64,000 nucleotides of DNA from JADGQN01 sp035315185. GTDB taxonomy: Bacteria > Desulfobacterota > Syntrophorhabdia > Syntrophorhabdales > WCHB1-27. The position numbers were made by a program, and so were the translations under genes. Within the stretch, counting starts at the first letter, position 1. Each line of letters starts with the position of its first letter. Location: positions 1 to 64,000 of the forward strand of contig DATFYE010000028.1 of the NCBI GenBank assembly GCA_035315185.1. The letters are read 5' to 3'. Under the pieces are notes generated by a model. The model searched no databases and was not told the origin of the DNA. It was given only the letters and a program-made list of their open reading frames with translations. Shown here in pieces: positions 16,509 through 25,004 of the stretch.

Positions 16509-17169
16509 TCCCTGATCCGGAAGGAGAAATGATGACCCTCTTGGTATGGCCATCTCCTTCACTGGAAGTGCTGATCCCGCGATTGCTCTTGAAAAGCGTA
16601 TGTATGATCCGCCTCTCGTAAGGGTTTAACGGCTTGGTCTTGATCGGTTTTCTGGTCCTTCTTACTTTGTCTGCAAGTTTTTTGGCCATGACAATGATGA
16701 TTTTCTTTCTTTTTTCTCTGAAGTCGTTCACATCAAGGAGGAGCTTCAGATTTTGTTTGTACTTCTTTGCTATGGCCAGCCTTACAAGATGCTGAAGGGC
16801 TTCCAGGGCCTCGCCTTCCCTGCCGGCAAGGGTTTCCTCATCGGTAGAATCGAGGAGAAACAGTATCCTCTCATTAGCCGTTGTGATCTTCACTTCCAGG
16901 GAGATGCCAAGGAGGTTTGCAATATCCATCAGGAATCTCTTGCCATACTCCTCAGGTGTCTCTTCAGAGACTTCACTGTGCGTCTCCTCAGACTTGCTAT
17001 GCACTCGTGCGACAATTCGAACTTTCTTGCTCCCGAGAAGGCCAAGGATACCCTTTGTATCAACTTCCTTCACCTCGATGTCGAGGTCTTTGACGTCTAC
17101 GTTAAATTCCGTTACTGCTTTCTTAACTGCTTCCTCGTATGTCTTGCCCTCAAATTCCATGATGTCCAT
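16495..17169 (-). CDS. jag: Jag/KhpB RNA-binding protein
   Basis: A 224-residue Jag (SpoIIIJ-associated) protein. The N-terminal Jag-N domain begins MEFEGKTYEEAVKKA (about 4-50), a KH domain follows around residues 75-155, and a C-terminal R3H domain carries the R-x3-H core in YERRIIHTLF (about 185-194). The family binds RNA and is usually found next to yidC, as here. An AAGGAGGAAAC site precedes ATG 17169. Its end overlaps the mnmE start, so the two are probably coupled in translation. Function in Gram-negative anaerobes is inferred from the family. Confidence 0.93.
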   Translation of the reverse strand: MDIMEFEGKTYEEAVKKAVTEFNVDVKDLDIEVKEVDTKGILGLLGSKKVRIVARVHSKSEETHSEVSEETPEEYGKRFLMDIANLLGISLEVKITTANERILFLLDSTDEETLAGREGEALEALQHLVRLAIAKKYKQNLKLLLDVNDFREKRKKIIIVMAKKLADKVRRTRKPIKTKPLNPYERRIIHTLFKSNRGISTSSEGDGHTKRVIISPSGSGNARS

Positions 17170-17178
17170 GTTTCCTCC

Positions 17179-18771
17179 TTACTTGGCCTTCTTGTTGATG
17201 TACATCTGCTGGGCAATGGATATCACGTTATTGACAAGCCAGTAAAGTACGAGACCGGAAGGGAAACCCCAGAACAAAAAGGTGAATACTATAGGCATGA
17301 AAAGCATCATTTTTTCCTGCATGGGATCTGCGCTTGTAGGGGTCATCTTCTGTTGAAGGACTTGTGTGATACCCATGACCAGCGGTAGAACTCGCAGCGG
17401 CACTGTATAGCCGGCCACCGAAAAGGAAAAAAGGTCCTCGGGTGATGCCAAATCATTGATCCAGAGCATGAATGGCGCGTGCCGGAATTCGATGGCGCCT
17501 ATGAGTACCCTGTAGAGCGCGAAGAAGACGGGAATCTGAATGATCATAGGGAGGCATCCCCCAAGAGGGTTGATGCCTTTTGTCTTGTAAATGCTCATCA
17601 TTTCCCTGTTCAGCTTCTCTTTATCGTCTTTATATTTCTCTCTCAGCTTTGCGATCTGCGGCTGGAGCTTCTGCATCTCTTTCATCGACTTGTAGCTTTT
17701 CAGGCTGAGGGGATAAAAAATAATCTTGATGAGAATGGTGAGGAGAATAATGTCTATGCCGTAGTTGTGGGTATAGTTGTTGGCCCAGATCATGCCCCAG
17801 AGCATCGGTTTTGCCACGATGTCAAACCAACCGAAATCAACTATTTTTTCTGCCCTGATATTGAGCGATTTGAGGATGCCTATATCCCGGGGACCGAAAT
17901 AGAGCTGTCCGGAAACATCAGGCTTGTCGAGCCTCAGTCTCTCGATGGGGATCAACTGATTGACTTCTTCTATTGTAAGGGAGGGTTTGCTCGCCTCCTC
18001 AGGGATCCAGATAAAAGCAAAATAACCTTCGTCGAAGCCTGCATACGCGTACGTCTTGTTCGCATCGACCGGCTTTTCCAATTTTGAAATCTGGTCGAGC
18101 GACTTGCCGTTATAAACAAAAGGACCCTTAAAGGAATAGCTCGGTTTTTCCTTCATTGAAATCATGGCGAGATCAAGATAGGTTCTGTTCGGGTCCAGAT
18201 TCTCGACGGTCACCTGGAGGCCAATCGTGTAGCGGTCAGGGTAGAAGGTATAAGTCTTCTTCACCTTCTTTCCATTAGTCAGGGCACCGGCAAAGGTGAT
18301 GGTCTCAGGCGCATCTTTGATGGTTAAGCCCGTTTTGTCGGGCGCGAATATACTAGCATCAGTTGCCGTGGCGCCGTTCTGGAGCTCCGTGAGCATGGGC
18401 ATCTGCTGGTATGGCTTGATGTCTTCAAAGAGTTCCTTCCCTTCGGGGGACCCGAGCTTTTCTTTGTATTTGACCAGCCTGACGCTCGTGATGGCTCCGC
18501 CAAGGTCACTGAGCGTCACCTTCAGGAGAGGCGTTTCGACGACGTACGTTTTGGTCGCCTTTGCAGCGGCTAAGGGGACAGGAGCTTCTGCCTTTGGTGC
18601 CCCTGGAGCAGAAGGCTTTGCAGGCGCCTGCTCAACCCTTGAAGGTGCAGCTTCCTTTGCAGGTGCCGTTTCCTTGGGCGGCGCTGGTGGTTCCTTCGGT
18701 GAAAAGAAGTATTGGAATCCGAAGAGTATGATTAAGGCAAGGAGGAGCGCTAGTAGCGTCCTTTTTTCCAT
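17179..18771 (-). CDS. yidC: Membrane protein insertase YidC
   Basis: A 530-residue inner-membrane insertase. It has an N-terminal membrane helix (about 5-22), then an Ala/Pro/Lys-rich linker (about 28-70), a large periplasmic domain typical of Gram-negative YidC (about 75-335), and the conserved C-terminal five-helix core starting near GIDIILLTILIKIIFYPLS, with the cytoplasmic KMQKLQPQIAKLREKYKDD-like hairpin. The C-terminal tail is basic (INKKAK). Ends and spacing fit an rnpA-yidD-yidC-jag-mnmE operon; jag begins 9 bases after its stop. Confidence 0.95.
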   Translation of the reverse strand: MEKRTLLALLLALIILFGFQYFFSPKEPPAPPKETAPAKEAAPSRVEQAPAKPSAPGAPKAEAPVPLAAAKATKTYVVETPLLKVTLSDLGGAITSVRLVKYKEKLGSPEGKELFEDIKPYQQMPMLTELQNGATATDASIFAPDKTGLTIKDAPETITFAGALTNGKKVKKTYTFYPDRYTIGLQVTVENLDPNRTYLDLAMISMKEKPSYSFKGPFVYNGKSLDQISKLEKPVDANKTYAYAGFDEGYFAFIWIPEEASKPSLTIEEVNQLIPIERLRLDKPDVSGQLYFGPRDIGILKSLNIRAEKIVDFGWFDIVAKPMLWGMIWANNYTHNYGIDIILLTILIKIIFYPLSLKSYKSMKEMQKLQPQIAKLREKYKDDKEKLNREMMSIYKTKGINPLGGCLPMIIQIPVFFALYRVLIGAIEFRHAPFMLWINDLASPEDLFSFSVAGYTVPLRVLPLVMGITQVLQQKMTPTSADPMQEKMMLFMPIVFTFLFWGFPSGLVLYWLVNNVISIAQQMYINKKAK

Positions 18772-18783
18772 GTAGTACCTCCG

Positions 18784-18993
18784 CTATTTTACCGGGTCGA
18801 AACCGCCAGGATGGAAAGGGTTGCATTTGAGGATCCGGAGTACGCCAGCCACCATGCCCTTGACGATGCCCTTCTTTTCCACCGCCTCCAGCATGTATGC
18901 GGAACAGGATGGGTAAAACCGGCACGTGGTCGGCACGTAAGGCGACACAAGTAGCCTATAGAGTTTCACAAGGCTTACAACGATAAATCTCAT
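18784..18993 (-). CDS. yidD: Membrane protein insertion efficiency factor YidD
   Basis: A 69-residue protein of the YidD family with the characteristic core TTCRFYPSCSAYMLEAV (about residues 23-39) and the end CNPFHPGGFDPV. An N-terminal amphipathic/hydrophobic helix would attach it to the membrane. The start is ATG 18993, which overlaps the rnpA stop in ATGA. The longer frame upstream lies within rnpA and is not used. YidD is thought to assist YidC-mediated insertion. Confidence 0.93.
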   Translation of the reverse strand: MRFIVVSLVKLYRLLVSPYVPTTCRFYPSCSAYMLEAVEKKGIVKGMVAGVLRILKCNPFHPGGFDPVK

Positions 18994-19328
18994 TGCTTGA
19001 CGGTGCCGGCTACCAGAGCCCGCAGCTCGGCGCTGATGAGATCCCAGCAAATCCTTTCAGGCTTCCTGACTACGCGCACGGAATAGTCATGGCAGTCCTG
19101 AAAGAGGTCTTTGTTCAGCCTGAAGAATTCCTTGACCGACCTCCGTATCCTGTTTCTCACCACTGCCCCTTTGATTGTTCTCTGGATAACTACACCAAAC
19201 CTTTTACCGGAGTCTTCATTCCTGCTCTTGAAGAGAAGAAAATGGGGCGTGCTCCCGCGTTTCTTCCATTGTGCGCGCCGAAACTCTTTTCTGCCCAATC
19301 TTTCGCTTTTGCTGAGGGTAAATTCCAT
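18990..19328 (-). CDS. rnpA: Ribonuclease P protein component
   Basis: RnpA is the protein subunit of RNase P, which trims the 5' leader of tRNA precursors. With ATG 19328 it has 112 residues, close to the usual size. The RNR-type signature is seen in GAVVRNRIRRSVKEFFRL (about residues 55-72), preceded by the FGVVIQRTIK strand. The start overlaps the rpmH stop by one base (TGATG), and its end overlaps yidD by four. TTG 19331 directly before the ATG is an unlikely alternative. Confidence 0.94.
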   Translation of the reverse strand: MEFTLSKSERLGRKEFRRAQWKKRGSTPHFLLFKSRNEDSGKRFGVVIQRTIKGAVVRNRIRRSVKEFFRLNKDLFQDCHDYSVRVVRKPERICWDLISAELRALVAGTVKQ

Positions 19329-19462
19329 CAAACGGCAAGTCTGTGTCTTCCCTTGGCGCGCCTTCTTCTGATGACGTCTCTCCCCGATTCTGTTCTCATC
19401 CTGACGAGAAAACCGTGAGTCCTTCTTCTCCTCTTGTTATGAGGCTGGAATGTACGTTTCAT
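19328..19462 (-). CDS. rpmH: 50S ribosomal protein L34
   Basis: A 44-residue, very basic protein read on the minus strand: it begins MKRTFQPHNKRRRRTHGFLV and ends RRRRAKGRHRLAV. The L34 hallmark (KRTFQP...THGFLVRM) is complete, so this is certain. An AAGGTG ribosome site lies five bases before ATG 19462. It heads the block rpmH-rnpA-yidD-yidC-jag-mnmE, the conserved gene order normally found near dnaA and the replication origin; dnaA is not next to it here, because a repeat-filled gap and EF-G2 follow instead. Confidence 0.97.
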   Translation of the reverse strand: MKRTFQPHNKRRRRTHGFLVRMRTESGRDVIRRRRAKGRHRLAV

Positions 19463-19493
19463 GTGTTCACCTTAGAATTTTTTAAGACCCAGT

Positions 19494-19523
19494 AATAAAC
19501 CACAGAAGGTCGGCTGAAGTCAA
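19494..19523 (-). promoter_or_regulatory. Candidate promoter for the rpmH operon
   Basis: On the minus strand TTGACT (19518-19523), 18 bases, then TTTATT (19494-19499). The -10 is weak. It would give a leader of about 25 bases with the AAGGTG site of rpmH. Confidence 0.35.
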
Positions 19524-19599
19524 CAAATTCACACTCTAAACCGCGTTTAATTCTTGATTTTTTGCTATGAGACAGGTAAACTTCACACTTCAGCAAATG

Positions 19600-19807
19600 G
19601 GACTTGCGTCGTCCACCACCCGCTGCGCGAGTACCCGGCGGCAAAGCTGACGGAGCCTCCCTCACCCGCGCAAGCGCGGGTACCCGGCTCGCCGTGCTCG
19701 CTGGAAAGATTTCTACGGGCAATCAGAGCAGCCGGGATCGTGCATTCTTCAGCGGCGCGTGGTACACAATGAAGGATTGCGGATTGCGGGCTTGCCCGTA
19801 GAAATCT
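19600..19807. repeat. Family-K element, intergenic copy K2
   Basis: It contains CGGGTACCCG (19677-19686) and about 60 bases shared with the in-gene copy K1. It ends in a 16-base inverted repeat (AGATTTCTACGGGCAA around 19717-19732, complement at about 19791-19806). It fills most of the 372-bp gap between divergent rpmH and EF-G2; no gene is supported in the gap. Confidence 0.75.
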
Positions 19808-19834
19808 ATTTCAATATGCTCGAAAGGAGCCCAG

Positions 19835-21928
19835 ATGAAAAAGTATGAACCTGACGTTATTCGAAACGTCGGCATGTTTTCGCACGTAGGAGAAGGCAAA
19901 ACGTCAATCGTCGAGGCCATGCTCTTCTTGGCCGGAGAAAATAATAGATTGGGTAAGGTTGACGATGGTACATCACTGATGGATTACGAGCCCGAGGAGA
20001 TGGAAAAGAAGGCAACCATCTCTTCATCCCTTGCCTGCTTTGAATGGAACAAATACAAGATCAATCTGGTTGACACTCCCGGGGACGACAATTTTATTTC
20101 CGATGCGAAGCTGTGCATGCGGGTGCTCGATGGGGCCGTTATCGTGGTGAGCGCGGTTTCCGGGGTTCGCGTGCAAACGGAAAAAGTGTGGGAGTATGCC
20201 GACGATTTTGGCGTCTCTGTCTCTATTTTTGTCAACAAGATGGATCGGGAAAGAGCCGATTTCGAGAGGACTCTCGAGGACCTGCGCAAGACGTTCACCG
20301 ACAAGAACCTCGTGGTTGTCGGGCTGCCCATTGGCAAGGAAGAAGGCTTCAAGGGGGTGGTTGACCTGATCTCCATGAAAGCTCATGTGTATAAGGACGA
20401 CCAGTCGGGTGCGTTCGATCGGGTCGAGATCCCGGGAGAACTGGCAGCGGAGGCGGCAAAGTACAGAGAAAAGTTGATTGAAACTGCGGTTGAAATGGAC
20501 GATGCGGTGATGGAGCGTTACCTCAATGGTGAAGAGGTCAAGGATGAAGAGATAGAGCGATGCCTGAAGGAGGGGATCTGGAAGAGAAAGCTGGTTCCCG
20601 TGATGTGCGGATCAGCCGCTAGGAATATGGGTATTCAGCCCCTGCTCGACAACATTGCCAAGTACTTCCCGCATCCGCTCATCAAAGGCGAGGCACAGGG
20701 TGTGGATGCGAAGGGGCAGCCAGTGAAGCGGAAGATGACCGCAACGGATCCGTTCAGCGCTTTCATCTTCAAGACGATCACGGACCCCTTTGCCGGCAAG
20801 CTGACGCTCTTTAAAGTTTACTCCGGAGAGCTTCACCCTGACAGCACTGTACTTAACTCAACGAAGGATGAAAAGGAGCGGATTGGTCAGATATTCTATC
20901 TTGTCGGCAAGAAGCAAAAGCCTGCGGGATTTGTATCGGTCGGTGACATAGCGGCAGTGGCAAAGTTAAAAGAGGCAGGTACCGGCGATACGCTCTGCGA
21001 TGAGAAAGCCCTCATTATTTACCCGCAGGTGAGCCTCCCGTTGCCGGTGATCTCCTTCTCTCTCCATCCCAAGACCAAGGGTGATGAGGACAAGCTGAAC
21101 ACATCCCTGGCCAGATTGATGGAGGAAGACTTAACCATCCGTTATTCGAGGGATGACCAAACGAGAGAGTTCATACTATCCGGTATGGGGCAGATCCATC
21201 TGGAAGTAGTTGCCGCAAAGATGAAGCGCAAGTTCAGCGTTGATGTCGAGCTGAGGGAGCCGAAAGTGCCTTACAAGGAAACGATTAAGGGCAGTACCAA
21301 GGTGCAAGGCAGGTACAAGCGTCAGTCGGGTGGCAGGGGTCAGTACGGCGATACGTGGCTTGAGCTGGAGCCGCTGCCAAGAGGAGCAGGGTTTGAGTTC
21401 GTTGACAAAATTGTCGGAGGCGTTATTCCCAAGAACTACATACCATCTGTGGAGAAAGGCATTGTAGAGGCGATGGAGCAGGGTGTGCTGGCCGGTTACC
21501 CTGTCACGGACTTCAGGGTAAAGCTCTACGACGGGTCCTATCACGAAGTTGACTCATCCGACATGGCCTTCAAGATCGCAGCTTCCATGGGCTTCAAGAA
21601 AGGGATGGAAATGGTGAACCCCGTCCTGCTCGAGCCTATCATGAAGATGGAGATCATCGTTCCCGAAGAGAACGTGGGTGATATCATGGGTGACCTGAAC
21701 TCGCGTCGGGGACGGATTGTTGGTGTTGAGGCGAAGGGACACAATCAGGTAGTGAAAGCGACTGCGCCCATGGCTGAGATCCTGCGCTACGCCCCTGACT
21801 TGCGGTCCATGACCGGCGGGAGGGGTACATTCACCGTAGAGTTCGCGCATTACGAAGAGGTTCCGGCCCACATTGCGCAAAAGGTCATAGAGCAGGCGAA
21901 TAAGGAAAGAGCGGAAAAAGAAAAGTGA
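19835..21928 (+). CDS. EF-G2-type translational GTPase with altered G motifs
   Basis: A 697-residue five-domain protein of EF-G size. Domain II/III and IV-V parts are intact (YKETIKGSTKVQGRYKRQSGG, DLNSRRGRIVGVEAKG, then a C-terminal EILRYAPDLRSMTGGRGTF). The GTPase domain is unusual: the P-loop is SHVGEGKT (residues 16-23), G3 is DTPGDDNF (80-87) where canonical EF-G has DTPGHVDF, so the catalytic His is replaced by Asp; G4 is NKMD. This resembles the EF-G2 paralogue group, whose role in translation is not settled. A canonical fusA should exist elsewhere. A GAAAGGAG site precedes ATG 19835. Confidence 0.88.
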   Translation: MKKYEPDVIRNVGMFSHVGEGKTSIVEAMLFLAGENNRLGKVDDGTSLMDYEPEEMEKKATISSSLACFEWNKYKINLVDTPGDDNFISDAKLCMRVLDGAVIVVSAVSGVRVQTEKVWEYADDFGVSVSIFVNKMDRERADFERTLEDLRKTFTDKNLVVVGLPIGKEEGFKGVVDLISMKAHVYKDDQSGAFDRVEIPGELAAEAAKYREKLIETAVEMDDAVMERYLNGEEVKDEEIERCLKEGIWKRKLVPVMCGSAARNMGIQPLLDNIAKYFPHPLIKGEAQGVDAKGQPVKRKMTATDPFSAFIFKTITDPFAGKLTLFKVYSGELHPDSTVLNSTKDEKERIGQIFYLVGKKQKPAGFVSVGDIAAVAKLKEAGTGDTLCDEKALIIYPQVSLPLPVISFSLHPKTKGDEDKLNTSLARLMEEDLTIRYSRDDQTREFILSGMGQIHLEVVAAKMKRKFSVDVELREPKVPYKETIKGSTKVQGRYKRQSGGRGQYGDTWLELEPLPRGAGFEFVDKIVGGVIPKNYIPSVEKGIVEAMEQGVLAGYPVTDFRVKLYDGSYHEVDSSDMAFKIAASMGFKKGMEMVNPVLLEPIMKMEIIVPEENVGDIMGDLNSRRGRIVGVEAKGHNQVVKATAPMAEILRYAPDLRSMTGGRGTFTVEFAHYEEVPAHIAQKVIEQANKERAEKEK

Positions 21929-22012
21929 TCAGTGATCAGTAGCCAGTGATCAGCGAGCTGCAAGATCACCAGTTGACACTGACCACTGATGACTGGTCAC
22001 TGATCACTGAGG
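21928..22012. repeat. CAGTGATC-word fold-back, copy C2
   Basis: Left TGATCAGTGATCAGTAGCC and AGTGATCAGCG; right GTTGACACTGACCACTGATG and ACTGGTCACTGATCACTG. It abuts the EF-G2 stop and ends just before the dtd start. Confidence 0.8.
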
Positions 22013-22020
22013 TTGTTGCC

Positions 22021-22482
22021 GTGCGCGCGGTTGTTCAAAGAGTGAGTAAGGCTGATGTTCGGATTCAGAATGAGAGCGTGGGCAGCATCGGCCGGGGCCT
22101 CCTCGTCTTCCTGGGCATTGGCAAGCAGGACACGGCCCGCGATATCGACTGGATGGTAGACAAAATCGTGAACCTGCGGATTTTCGAAACGCAGGAAGGC
22201 AAAATGGATGAGTCACTCCTCGACATCGGGGGAGACCTTTTACTAGTTTCGCAGTTCACCCTATACGGGGATTGCCGTAAAGGGAGGCGACCCTCCTTTT
22301 CTGACGCCATGGATGCAAACGCGGCCAAATCTTTCTTCGAGCTTTTCGTGCAGAGGGCGAAGGAGAAAGTGGCCAACGTGCAGACAGGTGTATTCCAGGC
22401 TATGATGTACGTCGCTCTCACAAACGACGGCCCCGTAACCATTCTCCTCGATTCCAATATGAGTTCTTCTTCATCTGTATAG
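22021..22482 (+). CDS. dtd: D-aminoacyl-tRNA deacylase
   Basis: From GTG 22021 it gives 153 residues beginning VRAVVQRVSKADV, the universal start of Dtd; the longer frame upstream runs through the CAGTGATC repeat and is rejected. The family removes D-amino acids and glycine mischarged on tRNA. The signatures SQFTLYGDCRKGRRPSF (about 79-95) and the C-terminal NDGPVTILLDS with the Gly-Pro loop are intact. The repeat between EF-G2 and dtd leaves only eight bases before the start codon, so the ribosome site, if any, lies in the repeat. Confidence 0.94.
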   Translation: MRAVVQRVSKADVRIQNESVGSIGRGLLVFLGIGKQDTARDIDWMVDKIVNLRIFETQEGKMDESLLDIGGDLLLVSQFTLYGDCRKGRRPSFSDAMDANAAKSFFELFVQRAKEKVANVQTGVFQAMMYVALTNDGPVTILLDSNMSSSSSV

Positions 22483-22484
22483 AT

Positions 22485-22680
22485 TCAAGCTCAGGACACC
22501 TGCCGCCGCACCATAGGTGCGGGCAGGTCTCAAGTGCAGACATTCCTGCGCGGAGCGCCGGAGTGTGGCCGGAACCGAATCTCGAAGGTTCCGGCCACGG
22601 CCCTAACTTCTCTCCATTAGCTTTTCCTCTGTGTACTCCGTGCCTCTAGTCCAGCCTGCGGCGGGACGGGTGGTGGATTA
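22485..22680. repeat. Family-J fold-back element, copy J2
   Basis: It shares with J1 the GCGGAGCGCCGG words, the GTGGCCGGAACC hairpin (22565-22598, 12-bp perfect stem, loop GAATCTCGAA), the CCTCTGTG and GTGCCTCTAG words and a terminal GGGTGGTGG. It also has a local hairpin CCTGCCGCCGCACC / GGTGCGGGCAGG near 22499-22528. No gene is supported between dtd and the ferredoxin. Confidence 0.75.
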
Positions 22681-22716
22681 GAAAAGCTGTTCGCTGGTCG
22701 AAGAGGTTTGGACGTT

Positions 22717-22745
22717 TTGCTGTTCGGTATGTCGTGGTATATACT
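22717..22745 (+). promoter_or_regulatory. Candidate promoter for the kor-suc operon
   Basis: TTGCTG (22717-22722), 17 bases, TATACT (22740-22745), about 30 bases before the ferredoxin ATG with its GAGGT site. It is located just after repeat J2. Confidence 0.4.
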
Positions 22746-22774
22746 TTGCTAGTCTATACCAGGCTGAGGTAATA

Positions 22775-23023
22775 ATGGCCCAGACCGAAAAGCAAGCTAA
22801 AGAGAAGAAGCCGCCGAATATCGACATTTACAGGTCGTGGTGTAAGTCATGCGGCATCTGCGTTGCCTTTTGCCCCACAGGAACACTCGCCAAGGACGAA
22901 ACAGGCGCTCCTTATGTGAAGGACCCGGAAAAGTGCGCAAAGTGCGGTCTATGTGAACTCCGGTGCCCTGATTTCGCAATCACGGTGGACGAGAAAAAAG
23001 AAAAGCCGGCGAGGGGTCAGTGA
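22775..23023 (+). CDS. korD: 4Fe-4S ferredoxin subunit of 2-oxoacid:ferredoxin oxidoreductase
   Basis: An 82-residue ferredoxin with two complete cluster motifs, CKSCGICVAFCP (about 23-34) and CAKCGLCELRCP (about 53-64). It is the delta-type subunit that carries electrons from the TPP enzyme. It starts the operon and overlaps the alpha gene by four bases (GTGA). GAGGT precedes the ATG. The lysine-rich start and end are typical of these small subunits. Confidence 0.9.
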   Translation: MAQTEKQAKEKKPPNIDIYRSWCKSCGICVAFCPTGTLAKDETGAPYVKDPEKCAKCGLCELRCPDFAITVDEKKEKPARGQ

Positions 23024-24162
23024 AGAAGCGAAACCTTAACGAGGTCCTGCTGCAAGGCAATGAGGCCGTAGTGGAAGGGGCGTTGCGTGCGGGGTGTCGC
23101 TTTTTCGCCGGCTACCCCATTACGCCTGCGACAGAGATCGCCGAGATTATGTCCGTGAGGATGCCCCAACTGGATGGAACGTTCATACAGATGGAAGATG
23201 AAATAGCGAGTCTCGGTGCTGTCATAGGGGCGTCTCTTGCCGGTACGAAATCGATGACCGCTACTTCGGGACCTGGATTCTCGCTTATGCAGGAGAACCT
23301 TGGCTTTGCGTGCATCGCTGAGGTGCCGTGTGTAATCGTCGATGTAATGCGGGGAGGACCGAGCACAGGGCTTCCTACTTTTGCGGCCCAGGGCGACGTG
23401 ATGCAGGCACGCTGGGGCACCCACGGTGATCATCCCATGATCGTGCTCTCTGCCTCGACGGTCAGAGAATGTTTCGACTTGACCATAAAGGCTTTCAACC
23501 TGTCTGAAAGGTTCCGGAACCCGGTGATACTTCTGCTTGACGAGGTGGTGGCTCACATGCGCGAGAAAGTGGTGCTGCCTGAAGAAGGTCAGGTCGAGAT
23601 TTTTGACCGTGTAAAGCCGAAGGTGCCGCCCGAGTGGTACATCCCGTACGAAGATACACCCAGCGGCGTGCCTCCGATGGCGAGTTTTGGTGAGGGATAC
23701 AGGTACCACGTGACCGGGCTGACGCACGACGTCCGCGGTTTTCCCACGAGCAGGCCGGATGAGATAGGCCCGTTTATCGCGCGCCTTTTCCGCAAGATCA
23801 GCCAGCGCTTTCCGGAGATCCAGATGGGCGAAGTGGATCAGGTGGAAGGGGCCGAAATTACCGTGATAGCTTATGGCTGTGTAGCCAGATCTGCAAAAAG
23901 GGCTGTTCGCGAAGCACGGGAGCGGGGGATCAAAGCCGGCTTCGTCAAACTGACAACCATATGGCCTTTCATGAGGAGCCTGGTCGAACCGGTGCTTAAA
24001 ACATCGAAGGCCGTGTTGGTGCCCGAAATGAACATGGGTCAGATCTCCCGGGAGGTCAAACGGGTTAATCAAGGATATACGCGCGTCATGACGCTCAACA
24101 AAGTTGACGGCACAATCATAACCCCGGAAGAGATACTTGGTCGCATGATGGAGGTGGCGTAA
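23020..24162 (+). CDS. korA: 2-oxoglutarate:ferredoxin oxidoreductase, alpha subunit
   Basis: A 380-residue alpha subunit. It contains GYPITPATEIAEIMS (about 29-43), the QMEDEIASLGAVIGASLAG stretch that forms the pyrimidine-binding half, and a C-terminal transketolase-like domain II with PEMNMGQISREVK. With KorB, KorC and the ferredoxin it would convert 2-oxoglutarate and CoA to succinyl-CoA and reduced ferredoxin, reversibly. The start is GTG 23020, with a four-base overlap to the ferredoxin. Assignment to 2-oxoglutarate rather than another 2-oxoacid rests on similarity and the adjacent sucCD. Confidence 0.9.
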   Translation: MKKRNLNEVLLQGNEAVVEGALRAGCRFFAGYPITPATEIAEIMSVRMPQLDGTFIQMEDEIASLGAVIGASLAGTKSMTATSGPGFSLMQENLGFACIAEVPCVIVDVMRGGPSTGLPTFAAQGDVMQARWGTHGDHPMIVLSASTVRECFDLTIKAFNLSERFRNPVILLLDEVVAHMREKVVLPEEGQVEIFDRVKPKVPPEWYIPYEDTPSGVPPMASFGEGYRYHVTGLTHDVRGFPTSRPDEIGPFIARLFRKISQRFPEIQMGEVDQVEGAEITVIAYGCVARSAKRAVREARERGIKAGFVKLTTIWPFMRSLVEPVLKTSKAVLVPEMNMGQISREVKRVNQGYTRVMTLNKVDGTIITPEEILGRMMEVA

Positions 24163-25004
24163 TGGAAGAGGTCACGAAGCTGATCCATAAATACCTGCGC
24201 CATGACAAGAAGTTTCCCCACGTATGGTGCCCCGGCTGTGGTATCGGGATCATGCTGGGTGCCCTTATCCGCGCCATAGATCGCATTGGCTACGAAAAGG
24301 ATGAAGTGGTGCTCGTGTCCGGCATCGGCTGCTCCGGAAGATTGCCCGTGTACGTCGATTTCAATACGCTCCATACGACTCATGGCCGCGCTCTCACCTT
24401 TGCGACCGGTATAAAGCTTGCCAAGCCGGGCCTCAAAGTCATTGTCGTCATGGGAGATGGAGATGCAGTGGCTATCGGTGGGAACCATTTCATCCATGCA
24501 GCAAGGAGAAACATCGATCTCACCGCAATTATCCTGAATAACAGTGTTTACGGTATGACGGGTGGCCAATATTCCCCTACTACGCCGTATGGGATGAGGT
24601 CGACGACCACTATGTACACCAATATTGAACACGCGTTCAAGATATCGGAACTGGCTGTGACTGCGGGCGCTCCATTCGTGGGAAGAGGCACCGTTTACCA
24701 TGCGACGCTGCTCGACGGGCTCATGGAGAAGGCATTCCTCAAGCAGGGCTTCTCGGTTGTTGAAGTAATTGCCCACTGCAACACGCAGTATGGAAAGTTG
24801 AATCGCCTGGGAGGGCCTGTGGAGATGCTCCAGTGGCAGCGCGATCACGCTGTAACCGTGGAGTCCGCTGCCAAGCTTAGCCCTAAGGAGATGGAAGACA
24901 GGTTTCTCATCGGTGTGCTTGCCGACAGGGACCTGCCGGTCTACACCGAAGAATACGATCGCATCAGAGAGCGCGCAAAGCTGGCCCAGGGAAAGGAAGC
25001 ATGA
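24162..25004 (+). CDS. korB: 2-oxoglutarate:ferredoxin oxidoreductase, beta subunit (TPP-binding)
   Basis: A 280-residue beta subunit. The thiamine pyrophosphate site is visible as MGDGDAVAIGGNHFIHA followed by the NN in IILNNSVYGMTGGQ (about 104-146). The start has the WCPGCGIG cluster-adjacent motif, and a second Cys (SGIGCSGR) follows, as in KorB proteins. ATG 24162 overlaps the alpha stop by one base. No separate cluster domain is fused, in keeping with the independent ferredoxin subunit. Confidence 0.92.
   Translation: MEEVTKLIHKYLRHDKKFPHVWCPGCGIGIMLGALIRAIDRIGYEKDEVVLVSGIGCSGRLPVYVDFNTLHTTHGRALTFATGIKLAKPGLKVIVVMGDGDAVAIGGNHFIHAARRNIDLTAIILNNSVYGMTGGQYSPTTPYGMRSTTTMYTNIEHAFKISELAVTAGAPFVGRGTVYHATLLDGLMEKAFLKQGFSVVEVIAHCNTQYGKLNRLGGPVEMLQWQRDHAVTVESAAKLSPKEMEDRFLIGVLADRDLPVYTEEYDRIRERAKLAQGKEA

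Noticed and set aside
23017..24848. Long minus-strand frames opposite korA and korB
   Set aside because: Antisense to highly conserved genes; codon-position shadows.
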